Shown: one piece after another, positions 9,063-17,660 of the stretch | Layout of the letters: each line of letters begins with the position of its first letter | Numbering within the stretch: position 1 is the first letter of the stretch | Assembly (NCBI GenBank): GCA_036171455.1 | Contig: JAVHRB010000010.1 | Coordinates: 1 to 21,741 of the forward strand | Length of the DNA: 21,741 nt | Direction: 5' to 3' | DNA from: CAIVSN01 sp036171455 | Lineage (GTDB): Bacteria; Patescibacteriota; Gracilibacteria; BD1-5; UBA2023 | The notes under the pieces: model-generated | Database searches by the model: none | What the model saw: only the letters and a program-made list of their open reading frames with translations | Told to the model about the DNA's origin: nothing | Position numbers and translations under genes: made by a program

Positions 9063-10283
9063 ATGCGTGCACCTTTTCTTCTCAGACTCGTTATCAACCG
9101 GTATTTTTTTGAAAAACTTGTAGCATTGTGTCTTCTGGGAATTCTCATGTATACCTTGTCTTCATTTTTATTGATATTCCTTTTCACTTTCCTTTTTGCT
9201 TATCTTTTTCTGGATTTGGCGACGTGGTTAAAAAGTAAAATTACTCAGGTAACTAATCAGGTCCAGTCTCGAGAAATTCGTAATGTATTAGTTTTTTTGA
9301 ATAAATTTCCGATTCTTATTTCTATAATATATGTCGTGTTTCTGACTATAATATTCACGATGTTTTATCGGTTTATACCGCATTTAATAGAAGAAATCAA
9401 AGGGTTCGTCAAACTCGTTCCCGATATCACCAACAAGTTGCAGAGCACGGCAGACAATTTGCAGAGCCAAGTGAGTTTCAATTTGGGATTTGATCAATTT
9501 TTTGCGAGCGTCGTCAGTAAAACTAATATTGAAACTACTATTTTAAGTGTGTTTCAGAACGTAAAGAATGCTGGAGTTTTTCTCTTGCAAATCGTAATTG
9601 CCTTGATTTTGAGTTATGTATTTCTCATTGATCGGGAAAAAATCATCCATTATTTTTCTGGTATTAAGGTTGGAAATTTTTCTTTTATTTACGAGCAATT
9701 TTCTAATTTTGCTGAGAAAATTACGAAGGGGTTCGGGCTGATATTTAAAGCTCAGGCAATCATCGCGTTCATCAATGCATTGCTGACCACGGTAGGACTT
9801 GCGATTATCGGATATATTCAAACTGGAGGTGCATTTCCGTTCATTTCCACGATTGCAATACTCGTTTTTGTTATGGGATTCATACCAGTGTTTTGATTTT
9901 TGATTTCTTCCGTACCTATAGCACTGATAGGCTTCAATTTTTGAGGCAGCAACGCATTAATTATGATTGGAATCATGGTAGCTATAGTACACGTGGTCGA
10001 AGCGTATTATCTCAACCCGAAAATCGTTTCTTCTTATATGGAATTCCCCGTTTTTGTTACCTTTCTTATCTTGCTACTTTCTGAACATTTTATGGGATTC
10101 CTGGGATTGATGGTGGGAGTACCGTTGTTCTATATCTTTCTCGATATCGCGAAAGATTTTGACGAATATGTAGTAAAAATCCAGAAAATATCGAATACCA
10201 TCGATACACAAAAAACGACCACGAAGGAAGCAATACACAAAAATATCCGATTGTCGCGTTCTGGGAAACGGGCTAAGGAATAA
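9063..10283 (+). CDS. AI-2E family permease
   Basis: A 406-residue membrane protein with TGA at 9894-9896 and 9942-9944 read as Gly. The architecture is that of the AI-2E transporter family: two N-terminal hydrophobic hairpins, a soluble amphipathic middle (about 105-170), then several transmembrane helices with a QAIIAFINALLTTVGLAIIGY stretch (first residues shown only in part of the motif), FIPVFG (273-278) and a late HVVEAYYLNPKIVS segment. In the family this motif is IPxxGP, so the first TGA falls exactly on a conserved Gly. The C-terminal tail is basic and polar. Members export small molecules or act as ion antiporters; substrate cannot be deduced. It follows dnaX by 9 nt, presumably the same transcript. 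Confidence 0.85.
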
Positions 10284-10320
10284 CGAAGGTATTCATTGAA
10301 ATATTTTAATTTTTTTAAAA

Positions 10321-10581
10321 ATGACAATTCTTGGATTTAGGGACCCGCATGCGTTTGCCAAGAATGAAACTTTCTTTTTGGGGTTGGAGCAACAGGAAGA
10401 CCAACCATTGCTAGACGCGATTGAGAATCTTACGAGAGATCAAGCTTCGTATTTGCGATTGCTCATACTGAGTAATCGCCACGTTGGAGTAACCATATCG
10501 CTTACGAAGGAACGAATGTCCGAATTGATTTCCGCTGCTCGGAATTTTCAAATAGCGGAAGAATCTCGGACAATGCAGTAG
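10321..10581 (+). CDS. Small hypothetical protein, 86 residues
   Basis: ATG 10321 to TAG 10581, no in-frame TGA. The predicted protein is soluble, acidic in its N-terminal half (LEQQEDQPLLDAIENL) and helical, with a C-terminal amphipathic helix (TKERMSELISAARNF). No family recognised. Support comes from a coherent reading frame that fills the gap between the permease and the convergent radA, 13 nt from the radA stop, and from composition like its neighbours. It begins 37 nt after the permease and has no Shine-Dalgarno. It could be a spurious frame, but the fit to the available space argues for a gene. Confidence 0.55.
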   Translation: MTILGFRDPHAFAKNETFFLGLEQQEDQPLLDAIENLTRDQASYLRLLILSNRHVGVTISLTKERMSELISAARNFQIAEESRTMQ

Positions 10582-10594
10582 CTTTTTAAGAATT

Positions 10595-11962
10595 TTAAAG
10601 CGATTCATTGTTTTCCTCTTCCGCCCCCTTTCTCGGCCCAAACCATTTTCCGAGTTCCTGGACGGATGAAACGATTTTAAGTCCCTCAATTTTCGTTTTT
10701 TTACTCCCGAACGGCGCACAGACGATTTTGACGAATCCAAGCTTTCTTGCTTCATCGATACGTTTTTCCATGGAAGAAACGCGTTTGATAGTACCAGTGA
10801 GCGAGAGTTCACCGATAAATAATGTATCCCCAAGCGGGATATTTTTGCGGGAACTGAGCACGGCGGCGGCGAGTGCGAGATCGATGCCCGGTTCATTCAG
10901 GGAAAGTCCACGCCCGACGTTGGCGAAAACGTCGTAGTTTTCGAGTTTTGCATCCGTATATTTGGAGAGAATGGCGAGAACGAGGTCGAGTTTCCCACCC
11001 GGCATACCACGGCTGGATCTTTTGGGGAAGCCGAATTTGGTATAGGTCGTAAGGGCTTCGATTTCGACGATGAGCGGGCGAGTGCCTTCCATAGTCATGG
11101 CGAGTGCGGATCCGATGAGACCGGTACGTTCGCTCTGGACAAATTCTTTGCCGGGGTTGAGAATGTCGATGAGTCCTTGTTCGGTCATTTCAAAAAGTCC
11201 GATTTCATCAGTAGGACCAAATCGGTTTTTGAGCGAACGGAGAATTCGGTAGCTCTCGTGGCGGGAACCTTCGAGAAAGAGTACCGTATCGACCAGATGT
11301 TCCAATGTTTTTGGTCCAGAAATCGAACCGTCCTTCGTGACGTGCCCGATAACAATGATGGTTTTCTGCGTTCGTTTTGCCACTTGCATGAGGACTTCTG
11401 CCATCGAGCGGATCAGGCTGGTCGATCCAGAATTCGTGTCCATCGACAGGGTTTGAAACATCGAAATCGAGTCGAGGATGACGAGTTTGGAATCGTCGGA
11501 ACCGACCGTTTCGAGGATGTGTTCGAATACGGATTCGCAGAGGATTCGGATATTTTCATTTTTGATACCCATTCGGAGGGCTCGCGATGAAATCTGCTCG
11601 ATGTTTTCCTCCGCGCTGACATAGAGCGCATACTGCACACCCGAAGCGAACCAATCAGCGATTTGGAGCGTGAGGGTAGATTTTCCGATACCGGGTTCAC
11701 CAGAAAGGAGAATGAAAGATCCGGGTACGATACCCCCGCCGAGCACGCTTGAGAGTTCTCTGGAACGGATGGGATACCTCGGGGTTTCGCCGGAAGCGTG
11801 ACTCAGAAGTCCAGAAATCGTTCGAGCCTTACCGGCAGTTTGGATTTTTCCGACTTTTTGCTCGGCTTCGGGTACTTCTTCGAGAGTACTCCAGGCGCTG
11901 CATTTGGGGCATTTCCCAGTCCATTTTGGTTGCGAATGGCCGCAGTCTTTGCATTGGTACAT
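10595..11962 (-). CDS. radA: DNA repair protein RadA
   Basis: A 455-residue protein, the normal RadA length (E. coli 460), with no in-frame TGA. It has the N-terminal zinc finger C4-xx-C7 ... C18-xx-C21 (CKDCGHS, KCPKC), Walker A GEPGIGKST (88-96), Walker B VILDSIS, the family-specific KNRFG motif (245-249) and the C-terminal Lon-protease-like domain (GGKLDLVLAIL). RadA is a RecA-like DnaB-type helicase that promotes branch migration in recombinational repair. I chose ATG 11962 because the zinc finger starts at residue 4 as in homologues and because a TACAAT -10 element lies 6 nt upstream; a frame extension upstream to 12052 is not family-like. It is divergent from the 12070 gene and convergent with the 10321 gene. 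Confidence 0.96.
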   Translation of the reverse strand: MYQCKDCGHSQPKWTGKCPKCSAWSTLEEVPEAEQKVGKIQTAGKARTISGLLSHASGETPRYPIRSRELSSVLGGGIVPGSFILLSGEPGIGKSTLTLQIADWFASGVQYALYVSAEENIEQISSRALRMGIKNENIRILCESVFEHILETVGSDDSKLVILDSISMFQTLSMDTNSGSTSLIRSMAEVLMQVAKRTQKTIIVIGHVTKDGSISGPKTLEHLVDTVLFLEGSRHESYRILRSLKNRFGPTDEIGLFEMTEQGLIDILNPGKEFVQSERTGLIGSALAMTMEGTRPLIVEIEALTTYTKFGFPKRSSRGMPGGKLDLVLAILSKYTDAKLENYDVFANVGRGLSLNEPGIDLALAAAVLSSRKNIPLGDTLFIGELSLTGTIKRVSSMEKRIDEARKLGFVKIVCAPFGSKKTKIEGLKIVSSVQELGKWFGPRKGAEEENNESL

Positions 11963-11968
11963 GAAATG

Positions 11969-11974
11969 ATTGTA
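11969..11974 (-). promoter_or_regulatory. -10 element of radA, probable leaderless start
   Basis: Read on minus, TACAAT ends 6 nt before the radA ATG (gap CATTTC). The -35 region is pyrimidine-rich (TTCTTT, 16 nt upstream) and poor. The geometry equals that of dnaX, where the -10 also ends 6 nt before ATG, which supports a leaderless transcript. Confidence 0.45.
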
Positions 11975-12016
11975 GGGGAAAACTGGAGAAAAAGAAAGAA
12001 GAATTTGAGAAATTTT

Positions 12017-12044
12017 TTGCACCTTGCTCACCCGCTCGTATACT
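12017..12044 (+). promoter_or_regulatory. Promoter of the 12070-photolyase unit
   Basis: TTGCAC (12017-12022), 16 nt spacer, TATACT (12039-12044). Transcription would start near 12051, giving a leader of about 20 nt to the ATG at 12070. The -10 and the spacing are identical to those of the secE promoter at 13967-13994. Confidence 0.65.
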
Positions 12045-12069
12045 TTCTCCAAAATAACCCATCGTTACC

Positions 12070-12600
12070 ATGTCTATCGAATCCCAAATCCAATCCGACC
12101 GGGAAAAGAAACTCAAGACCGAAGCTGAACACAAGAGCGAAATTAAAAAAACGCTTCAGTTTTCGAAGGAAAAGAATGAAATCATTGCCCATCTGAATAA
12201 GAAAAAAGAGCTTGCTTTTTTGAAATCCTTGGTCGAGCGGGGATTGCTTGGAATGCATGCAGCTCAAATCATCGCTTCGAGCGAAAATCTCGAAGCTGAG
12301 GAAATAGAGGCTATTTTTGATAAAATTGATGCCATCGAATCGGTTGATACTATTGAAAAGATTTTACCGAAGCACCTTCGTCTGACGAAGGAGGAATATG
12401 CGGAAGCTCTGACAGATGAAGCAGCACGAAAAATAGCGCTTCAAAAAATTGAAGATGCGTTGACTCACCTTTATGAGTACGGCAATCCGAACGATTTCGC
12501 TGCGACGCTGGGACTGTTTTTTTCTGGATTTATGGTTCTCAACAAGCACTTGGTATTGGTACAAGGGCACACGATTGATATCAAAAACTCACTCGTTTAA
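12070..12600 (+). CDS. Hypothetical charged helical protein, 176 residues
   Basis: ATG 12070 to TAA 12600, no in-frame TGA. The first 60 residues are highly charged and probably coiled coil (REKKLKTEAEHKSEIKK; FSKEKNEIIAHLNKKKE). The middle is acidic and helical (NLEAEEIEAIFDKIDAIE), and the end is more hydrophobic (ATLGLFFSGFMVLNKHLVLV). No catalytic motif, no signal peptide, no family recognised. It has its own strong promoter and lies directly upstream of the photolyase: its stop is 3 nt before the photolyase ATG, so translation of the two is probably coupled. A role linked to photorepair or a general structural role are both possible; neither is shown. Confidence 0.75.
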   Translation: MSIESQIQSDREKKLKTEAEHKSEIKKTLQFSKEKNEIIAHLNKKKELAFLKSLVERGLLGMHAAQIIASSENLEAEEIEAIFDKIDAIESVDTIEKILPKHLRLTKEEYAEALTDEAARKIALQKIEDALTHLYEYGNPNDFAATLGLFFSGFMVLNKHLVLVQGHTIDIKNSLV

Positions 12601-12603
12601 ACG

Positions 12604-13950
12604 ATGGACCGACGGAGAATTCGAAAACTGCACGATGGCGACGAATGAAGTGGTCCTGTTGTATACTGGATGGATCGCGAGCAGCGGATTTTTGACAATT
12701 GGGCGCTATTTGCGTGCATTCGGCTCGCCAAGCAGAAGGGCGTTGGCGTAGAAATTGTATTTCATCTTGATGCCGCCCTTTTTCAGGGTACGCTTCGGCA
12801 ACTTGACTTTGCCTGTAAGAGTTTGGCCGAGGTTGCCTCGACCGCTCAATCTATGGGGATTCCTTTTCATATCATTCAGGGAAAAAATACCGTGAACGAC
12901 ATCGGAAATTTCGTCAGGATCCGAGATGCAAAAATGCTCGTCACCGACCTTTCTCCGTTGCGATTTTCCCGTCGTTCCAAGTCGAAATTGGCGGATATTT
13001 TGAAAATTCCGTTTCTGGAAGTCGATGCACACAATATTGTACCGGTTTGGCTTGCATCTCCAAAGCTGGAATATCAAGCCGCAACCTTTCGGCCAAAAAT
13101 TCATCGCTTACTTCCAGAATTTCTCACGGATTTTCCAGATCGGGAAGCATACCAGATGGGGGAACCACTCCCAGGAAACACACTTGGTTTTGATACAATA
13201 CTCCGCGATACCAAAATCGACCGAAGCGTGCCTCCCGTCGACTGGATTGTGCCTGGTTTTTTGGCGGCTGAGGCTGCCCTAAAAAAATTCATTACCGAAC
13301 GTTCCATTGGGTATGATATACTCCGCAACGATCCGAACGCCGATGCTCAATCTGACCTTTCTCCATATCTCCGTTATGGCAATATAGCGCCGCAACGGGT
13401 AGCACTCGCAGTGCGGGATTCGGATATGCCCAATGCAGACAAGGCAGCATTTCTCGAAGAGCTCATCGTACGGCGGGAAGTCGCTGACAATTTCTGCTGG
13501 TATTCTCCGGCATATGATCGGTTTGACGGCGCATGGAATTGGGCTCGGGAAACACTCGAAGCTCACTGGGATGATCCGCGCGAATACGTGTATTCCCGCG
13601 AACAATTTGAGCAGGCAAAAACCCATGATTCCCTCTGGAATGCTGCTCAAATACAGATGGTAAAAACCGGGAAAATGCATGGGTTTCTCCGCATGTACTG
13701 GGCAAAAAAAATTCTCGAATGGACCGAAAATCCAGAAATAGCCATATCTATTGCTCTCTACCTCAACGATCGATATGAGTTGGACGGATGGGATCCGAAC
13801 GGATTTACGGGAGTCATGTGGTCCATTTGTGGAGTGCATGATCGTGCGTGGTTCGAGCGCCCGATATACGGGAAAATTCGGTATATGAACCGCAACGGAT
13901 GTGAGCGGAAATTCGATGTGGGGAAGTATGTGAGACAGTGGATTTCTTAA
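12604..13950 (+). CDS. phr: Class II deoxyribodipyrimidine photolyase
   Basis: A 448-residue flavoprotein that uses light to split cyclobutane pyrimidine dimers in DNA. I place the start at ATG 12604, not at the internal ATG 12670: the extra 22 residues, which include one TGA-Gly (12646-12648), supply the GPVVYWM strand before REQR-x-x-DNWAL that is typical of class II enzymes. Further class II signatures are LSPYLRYGNIAPQRV, FLEELIVRREVADNFCWY, THDSLWNAAQ, GKMHGFLRMYWAKKILEW, YLNDRYELDGWDPNGF and the C-terminal GKIRYMN. These carry the FAD-binding and Trp electron-transfer positions of the family. Length fits (about 450-480). It is the second gene of a two-gene unit. Confidence 0.95.
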
Positions 13951-13966
13951 TCCCCCTTTTTTTCTT

Positions 13967-13994
13967 TTGACTCTCCTCCTGGTCTCTTTATACT
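13967..13994 (+). promoter_or_regulatory. Strong promoter of the secE-nusG operon
   Basis: TTGACT (13967-13972), 16 nt spacer, TATACT (13989-13994), 11 of 12 matches at the strongest positions apart from the last base of -35 and one base of -10. Transcription would start near 14001, leaving a leader of 30-40 nt. It lies 17 nt after the photolyase stop, and no other good promoter is evident inside the following seven genes. Confidence 0.75.
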
Positions 13995-14039
13995 CTCCGG
14001 GCAACTTGACGGAAGCCTTATTATTAATGTGTGTCCACA

Positions 14040-14369
14040 ATGATTTCATTCATCAAAGCTGCCCTCCGAGAAATCGATCACGTGGTGTGGCCGACGGAAG
14101 CAGAAACTCGGAAATATTTTACTATTGTGACCATCATGATAGGAGTTTCCACCGTCGTACTTTTTACTTTCGCAACTTTCATCTCCAAAGGGATGTTTGA
14201 AATCCGAAAAATTACTCCTCACGATGTGAGTACCGCCGTGACGAGCGATACTCCGACGGAAGATATCTTGAAAAATCTCAATCTGAACCAGCCGAAAACC
14301 ACGGCTTCCGGATCTGTTACTTCTACCGGTTCCGCCGTTACCAGCGGTCCTGCTACTCCTAAAAAATAA
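14040..14369 (+). CDS. secE: Preprotein translocase subunit SecE with C-terminal extension
   Basis: A 109-residue protein (112 if the GTG at 14031 is used). The N-terminal half is classical short SecE: an amphipathic helix with ALREIDHVVWPTEAE (family E-x-x-x-V-x-WP-[TS]), then one transmembrane helix (IVTIMIGVSTVVLFTFATFI). SecE clamps the two halves of the SecY channel in the inner membrane. After the helix, about 60 residues follow that end in a Thr/Ser/Gly/Pro-rich low-complexity tail (TTASGSVTSTGSAVTSG); ordinary short SecE ends soon after the helix. nusG begins 6 nt later, the conserved secE-nusG pair. I prefer ATG 14040, where the family homology begins. Confidence 0.92.
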   Translation: MISFIKAALREIDHVVWPTEAETRKYFTIVTIMIGVSTVVLFTFATFISKGMFEIRKITPHDVSTAVTSDTPTEDILKNLNLNQPKTTASGSVTSTGSAVTSGPATPKK

Positions 14370-14375
14370 TTTACC

Positions 14376-14927
14376 ATGTTCGACAGCTTAACCAATGAAG
14401 GAGGCGAATGGTACGTAATCCGGGTTATCTCCGGAACCGAAGAAAACGTCCGACAATCGCTCATGCAGCGACGGCAGGCATTCGGACTCGAAAATTTTGT
14501 CCTCGATGTATTCGTACCTACCCACGATACCGTATCCGTACGGGCTGGTGGAAAAAAAGTCGCAAAGAAAAAGAATATTTTTCCCGGATACATTCTCGTG
14601 AAAATGCTCGTTACCAACGAAAGTTGGTATATCGTTCGGAATACTCCGAACGTAACTGGATTCCTCGGAGCCGGTACGGTTCCTGTCCCAGTCAAGGGTG
14701 AAGAACTGGAACAGCTTAAAGGAGTTCTCTCCGACCGGAGCGAAAAATATACGACCAATATCAAAGTCGGCGATGAAGTGACTATCCTCGTTTCTCCATT
14801 CGAAGGAAGTGAAGGATTCGTTACGGAAATCAGTGAAGGGAAAGGAACACTCAAGATCAATATTAATCTCTTGGGTCGAGATACTCCGGTGGAATTGGGA
14901 TTCTGAAGCGTAAAACCTAAAAAATAA
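14376..14927 (+). CDS. nusG: Transcription termination/antitermination factor NusG
   Basis: A 183-residue protein. The NGN domain (about 10-115) shows WYVIRVISGTEENV and the FPGYILVKM signature; the KOW domain (about 128-175) shows VGDEVTILVSPFEG and GFVTEI. TGA at 14904-14906 is Gly 177; translation then continues GSVKPKK to TAA 14927. NusG normally ends with a few residues after the VELDF strand, and here VELGF is followed by just such a tail, so the recoding restores the natural end. NusG binds RNA polymerase, raises processivity, and connects to Rho and to the ribosome. It lies 6 nt after secE and 2 nt before the next gene. Confidence 0.96.
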
Positions 14928-14929
14928 GC

Positions 14930-15655
14930 ATGAAAGCGGTTGCTATAACGCTCTCGGTTCTGGTTCTGGCGTTTCTCGTCAATGTGGTAGGGATTTTTGT
15001 TTCTCCTGCCTACAAACTCAAAATCCAAGAAGTCGTCGGAGCGCACCCAAAAACGGAAATGGTAACCGCCACTCCCACCAATCCGGCCTACCAGGAAGAC
15101 ATCGCGAAACTCCAGGATACCATAGACAAATTGACGATTGGAATCAATGCTATCCAGACAGGAAGTATTCGTTCAACTGTTACTGTTGCAAATACGGGAA
15201 CTGGCACTCCGGTGAAATTCGGAACTGGTGCTTCTATTCCTACGACCATAACTTCCACGGAAAAATCGAAACCCAAAGAATATCCTCTCAGTATTCCGCT
15301 CCAAGCGAAACTCATGCCGGATGTCTTCGTTAAAAAAGTCGACAATAAGGGGATTTTCGATATTAAAATCTACTCCAACCTCGATTATACGACCTATCGA
15401 GATGACAAGAATAAGATGAATATTTACGCATTTGCAGATTCTTACTCGGTAATTCTTGCAAACCTGAAACTTGCCAGTAATGTATACGGCGTAAAGGAAA
15501 CCGATTCGTTTTTCGAAACTTCATTCTTTTTAAATCCGACGAATACCAAAGATACTACCATTCGATTTGTGACTTCTATCGATGGGAAAGCCTACGGGTT
15601 CGAAATCTCGAAAGCTTTTTACCCCCGACTCAAAAAATTACTAACCCATAAATAA
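14930..15655 (+). CDS. Membrane-anchored or secreted protein, unknown function
   Basis: A 241-residue protein with no in-frame TGA. Residues 3-25 form a signal anchor or uncleaved signal peptide (AITLSVLVLAFLVNVVGIFV). A short helical segment (EDIAKLQDTIDKLTIGINAI) precedes a Thr/Gly/Ser/Pro linker (about 80-115), and a mixed alpha/beta domain fills residues 125-241 (QAKLMPDVFVKKVDNKG onwards). There are no recognisable catalytic motifs and no Cys in the exported part. The layout of anchor, stalk and distal domain suggests an envelope protein with the C-terminus outside. It is embedded in the nusG-greA unit: 2 nt after nusG and 1 nt before greA. No family recognised. Confidence 0.75.
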   Translation: MKAVAITLSVLVLAFLVNVVGIFVSPAYKLKIQEVVGAHPKTEMVTATPTNPAYQEDIAKLQDTIDKLTIGINAIQTGSIRSTVTVANTGTGTPVKFGTGASIPTTITSTEKSKPKEYPLSIPLQAKLMPDVFVKKVDNKGIFDIKIYSNLDYTTYRDDKNKMNIYAFADSYSVILANLKLASNVYGVKETDSFFETSFFLNPTNTKDTTIRFVTSIDGKAYGFEISKAFYPRLKKLLTHK

Positions 15656-15656
15656 C

Positions 15657-16130
15657 ATGGCAAAGAAAACCCTCCTGACCCAATCTGGTCTTACGGAAAT
15701 CCAAGCAGAACTCAAATTACTCAAAGAGACGAAACGTCTCGAGGTTGCGGAAAAACTCAAAGAAGCTATTAGTTTTGGTGACCTTTCAGAAAACTCCGAA
15801 TATGAGGATGCTCGTAATGAACAGGCCCATTTGGAACTTCGCATTATCGAACTCGAAGAAATTCTCAAGAATTACGACTTGGTCGATGAAAAGAAAATGA
15901 CCCGGAAAAACAAAGTGGTAAGTATTGGGAATACCGTTGCTATCAAGAATGAAGAAGGAGATACGATTACGTATCGTATCGTCGGACCTACAGAAACCGA
16001 TATTTTTGAAAATAAAATTTCCAATGAATCTCCCATCGGAGCATCGTTGATTGGAAAAGAAGTCGGAGAAATAGCCCGAGGAAAATCCAAAGCTGGATCT
16101 TTTGAATTTACTATCGTTTCCATAGCGTAA
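15657..16130 (+). CDS. greA: Transcription elongation factor GreA
   Basis: A 157-residue protein of exactly the usual length (E. coli 158). The N-terminal antiparallel coiled coil (1-75) starts LTQSGLTEIQAELKLLK and carries the acidic tip GDLSENSEYEDA, with D42 and E45 at the catalytic tip positions. The C-terminal FKBP-like domain has ISNESPIGASLIGK and a basic end. GreA enters the RNA polymerase secondary channel and stimulates cleavage of backtracked RNA. No in-frame TGA. It starts 1 nt after the previous stop and the next gene follows 1 nt after its own stop. Confidence 0.97.
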   Translation: MAKKTLLTQSGLTEIQAELKLLKETKRLEVAEKLKEAISFGDLSENSEYEDARNEQAHLELRIIELEEILKNYDLVDEKKMTRKNKVVSIGNTVAIKNEEGDTITYRIVGPTETDIFENKISNESPIGASLIGKEVGEIARGKSKAGSFEFTIVSIA

Positions 16131-16131
16131 T

Positions 16132-16551
16132 ATGACTTTTTTCTGGAATCACCTCTACTTCATTCCGGTCATCGCGTTTTTTTCCTCGGTCGCGATAAAG
16201 GGAATCGTTCTTGCTCATCACAAGAAATTTAACGTGAAAAACATGTTCGGATCTGGTGGAATGCCTTCCGTACATTCTTCACTCGTCACTTCTCTCACGA
16301 CCGCGATGGGAATCAAATGGGGGGTATCCAGTGATATTTTTCTCGTTTGTCTGGTGTTTGCGTGCATTATTATTTATGATGCGCTCAATGTGCGTTTTGA
16401 GGCAGGACAGCATGCCAAGGCGCTCAATACCCTCGCTCAAGACCAACATGGAGATTGGCAATTTAACGAATCTATTGGGCATTTGCCACGAGAAGCGTTC
16501 ATTGGGAGTTGTATCGGTATCCTTACCGCAATTTTGCTTTTATCATTTTAA
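16132..16551 (+). CDS. Divergent PAP2 family membrane protein (DUF212/YuiD-like)
   Basis: A 139-residue protein with about four hydrophobic segments (5-27, 48-62, 68-83, 121-139). It shows the DUF212 signature: SGGMPSVHSS (41-50), then IYDALNVRFEAGQHAKALN (81-99) and ESIGHLPREAFIG (113-125). These are acid-phosphatase-like PAP2 relatives, presumed to act on a phospho-lipid or polyprenyl phosphate at the membrane; the exact reaction is not established. No in-frame TGA. Its ATG is 1 nt after the greA stop, and rlmN follows by 3 nt. Confidence 0.88.
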   Translation: MTFFWNHLYFIPVIAFFSSVAIKGIVLAHHKKFNVKNMFGSGGMPSVHSSLVTSLTTAMGIKWGVSSDIFLVCLVFACIIIYDALNVRFEAGQHAKALNTLAQDQHGDWQFNESIGHLPREAFIGSCIGILTAILLLSF

Positions 16552-16554
16552 TTT

Positions 16555-17652
16555 TTGTCTACTCCAACATTTTCGATTCACGATGAAATTCGTATCAAGG
16601 AACTCCTTTTGGCTCATGGTCACAAGTCTTTTCGCTATGCTCAGATAGAGAACGCTATTTATAAGAATTTCATCACGGATTTTTCCAAAATTGAGACCCT
16701 CCCAAAGGAAATACGAGAAATCCTTGTGCAGAATTGCCATTATATGTCTCTTCGTGTACATTCCAGTACCACTTCGGAAGACGGACAGACTACTAAATTT
16801 TTGTTCAAAACGCACGACGATAAAATGATTGAAGCCGTTATCATGCGGCATCTTTCTGGGCGAAATACCCTTTGTGTGAGTTCCCAAGCAGGCTGCCCGA
16901 TGGCTTGCGTTTTTTGTGCGACTGGTAAGCTCGGACTCATTCGGAACCTCGACTTCTCCGAAATCGTGGAACAGGTCATGTACGCGGCGGATACGCTCGA
17001 CAAAGAAGGAAGAAAGCTCCGGAATATCGTCTATATGGGCATGGGGGAACCATTTCTCAACTATGAAAATCTCAAGCGTTCCATTGAATCCATAACTGCT
17101 CAGAAAAAGCTTGATATTTCCGTCCGGCGAGTGACGGTTTCCACTTGCGGAATCATTCCCGGAATCGACAGGTTTTCCGATGATTTCCCTCAGGTGTCTC
17201 TCGCAGTATCCCTCCATGCTCCCAACGATATCGCTCGCTGACGCATCATGCCAGTAGAAAATACCTATCCGATTGACAAACTCATGGAATCCCTGGATCG
17301 GTACGTCGAGAAGACGAACAAGCGGATTTTCTACGAATACATTATGATTTCCGGGATTACCGACCGTATTGAATACGCGAGAGAACTCGCAACGCTCCTC
17401 AAGGATCGCATGGCGCACGTGAACTTTATCCCATACAATCCGGGAGAAGGCATCATGGGGGACGGAATGTTGCCGACCTCCAAACTCATCATTGCCAAAT
17501 TCCAACACGAGTTGGAAAAAGTCGGGGTGCCGTCTACGGTCCGACATACGATGGGCGATGACATCGACGCCGCGTGCGGCCAATTGGCGCTCAAGGAAAA
17601 CGGGGAATCGCTTGCCACGGAACAGGGGAGAAGCATCGGAAAAATTTCGTAA
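16555..17652 (+). CDS. rlmN: 23S rRNA (adenine2503-C2)-methyltransferase RlmN
   Basis: A 365-residue radical SAM enzyme that methylates C2 of A2503 in 23S rRNA (and A37 of some tRNAs). The radical SAM cysteines are C114, C118 and C121 (GCPMACVFC). The two mechanism-specific cysteines are also present: C107 in TLCVSSQ and C341 in CGQL. MGMGEPFLNY and SLAVSLHAPND are further family motifs. One TGA (17239-17241) is read as Gly in ARGRIMPVENTYP; otherwise the enzyme would be split and lose C341. I take TTG 16555 as start, 3 nt after the previous stop; the first in-frame ATG is much later, inside the conserved part. The ABC exporter follows by 8 nt. Confidence 0.95.
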
Positions 17653-17660
17653 CCAAATTC

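Noticed and set aside
13279..14049. 256-residue open frame on minus (and a similar 275-residue one at 14219-15046)
   Set aside because: Antisense to photolyase/secE and to nusG respectively; no recognisable motif and they run across the secE promoter region or two genes.
16543..17583. 346-residue open frame on minus
   Set aside because: It is antisense to rlmN, whose catalytic cysteines and family motifs are on the plus strand.
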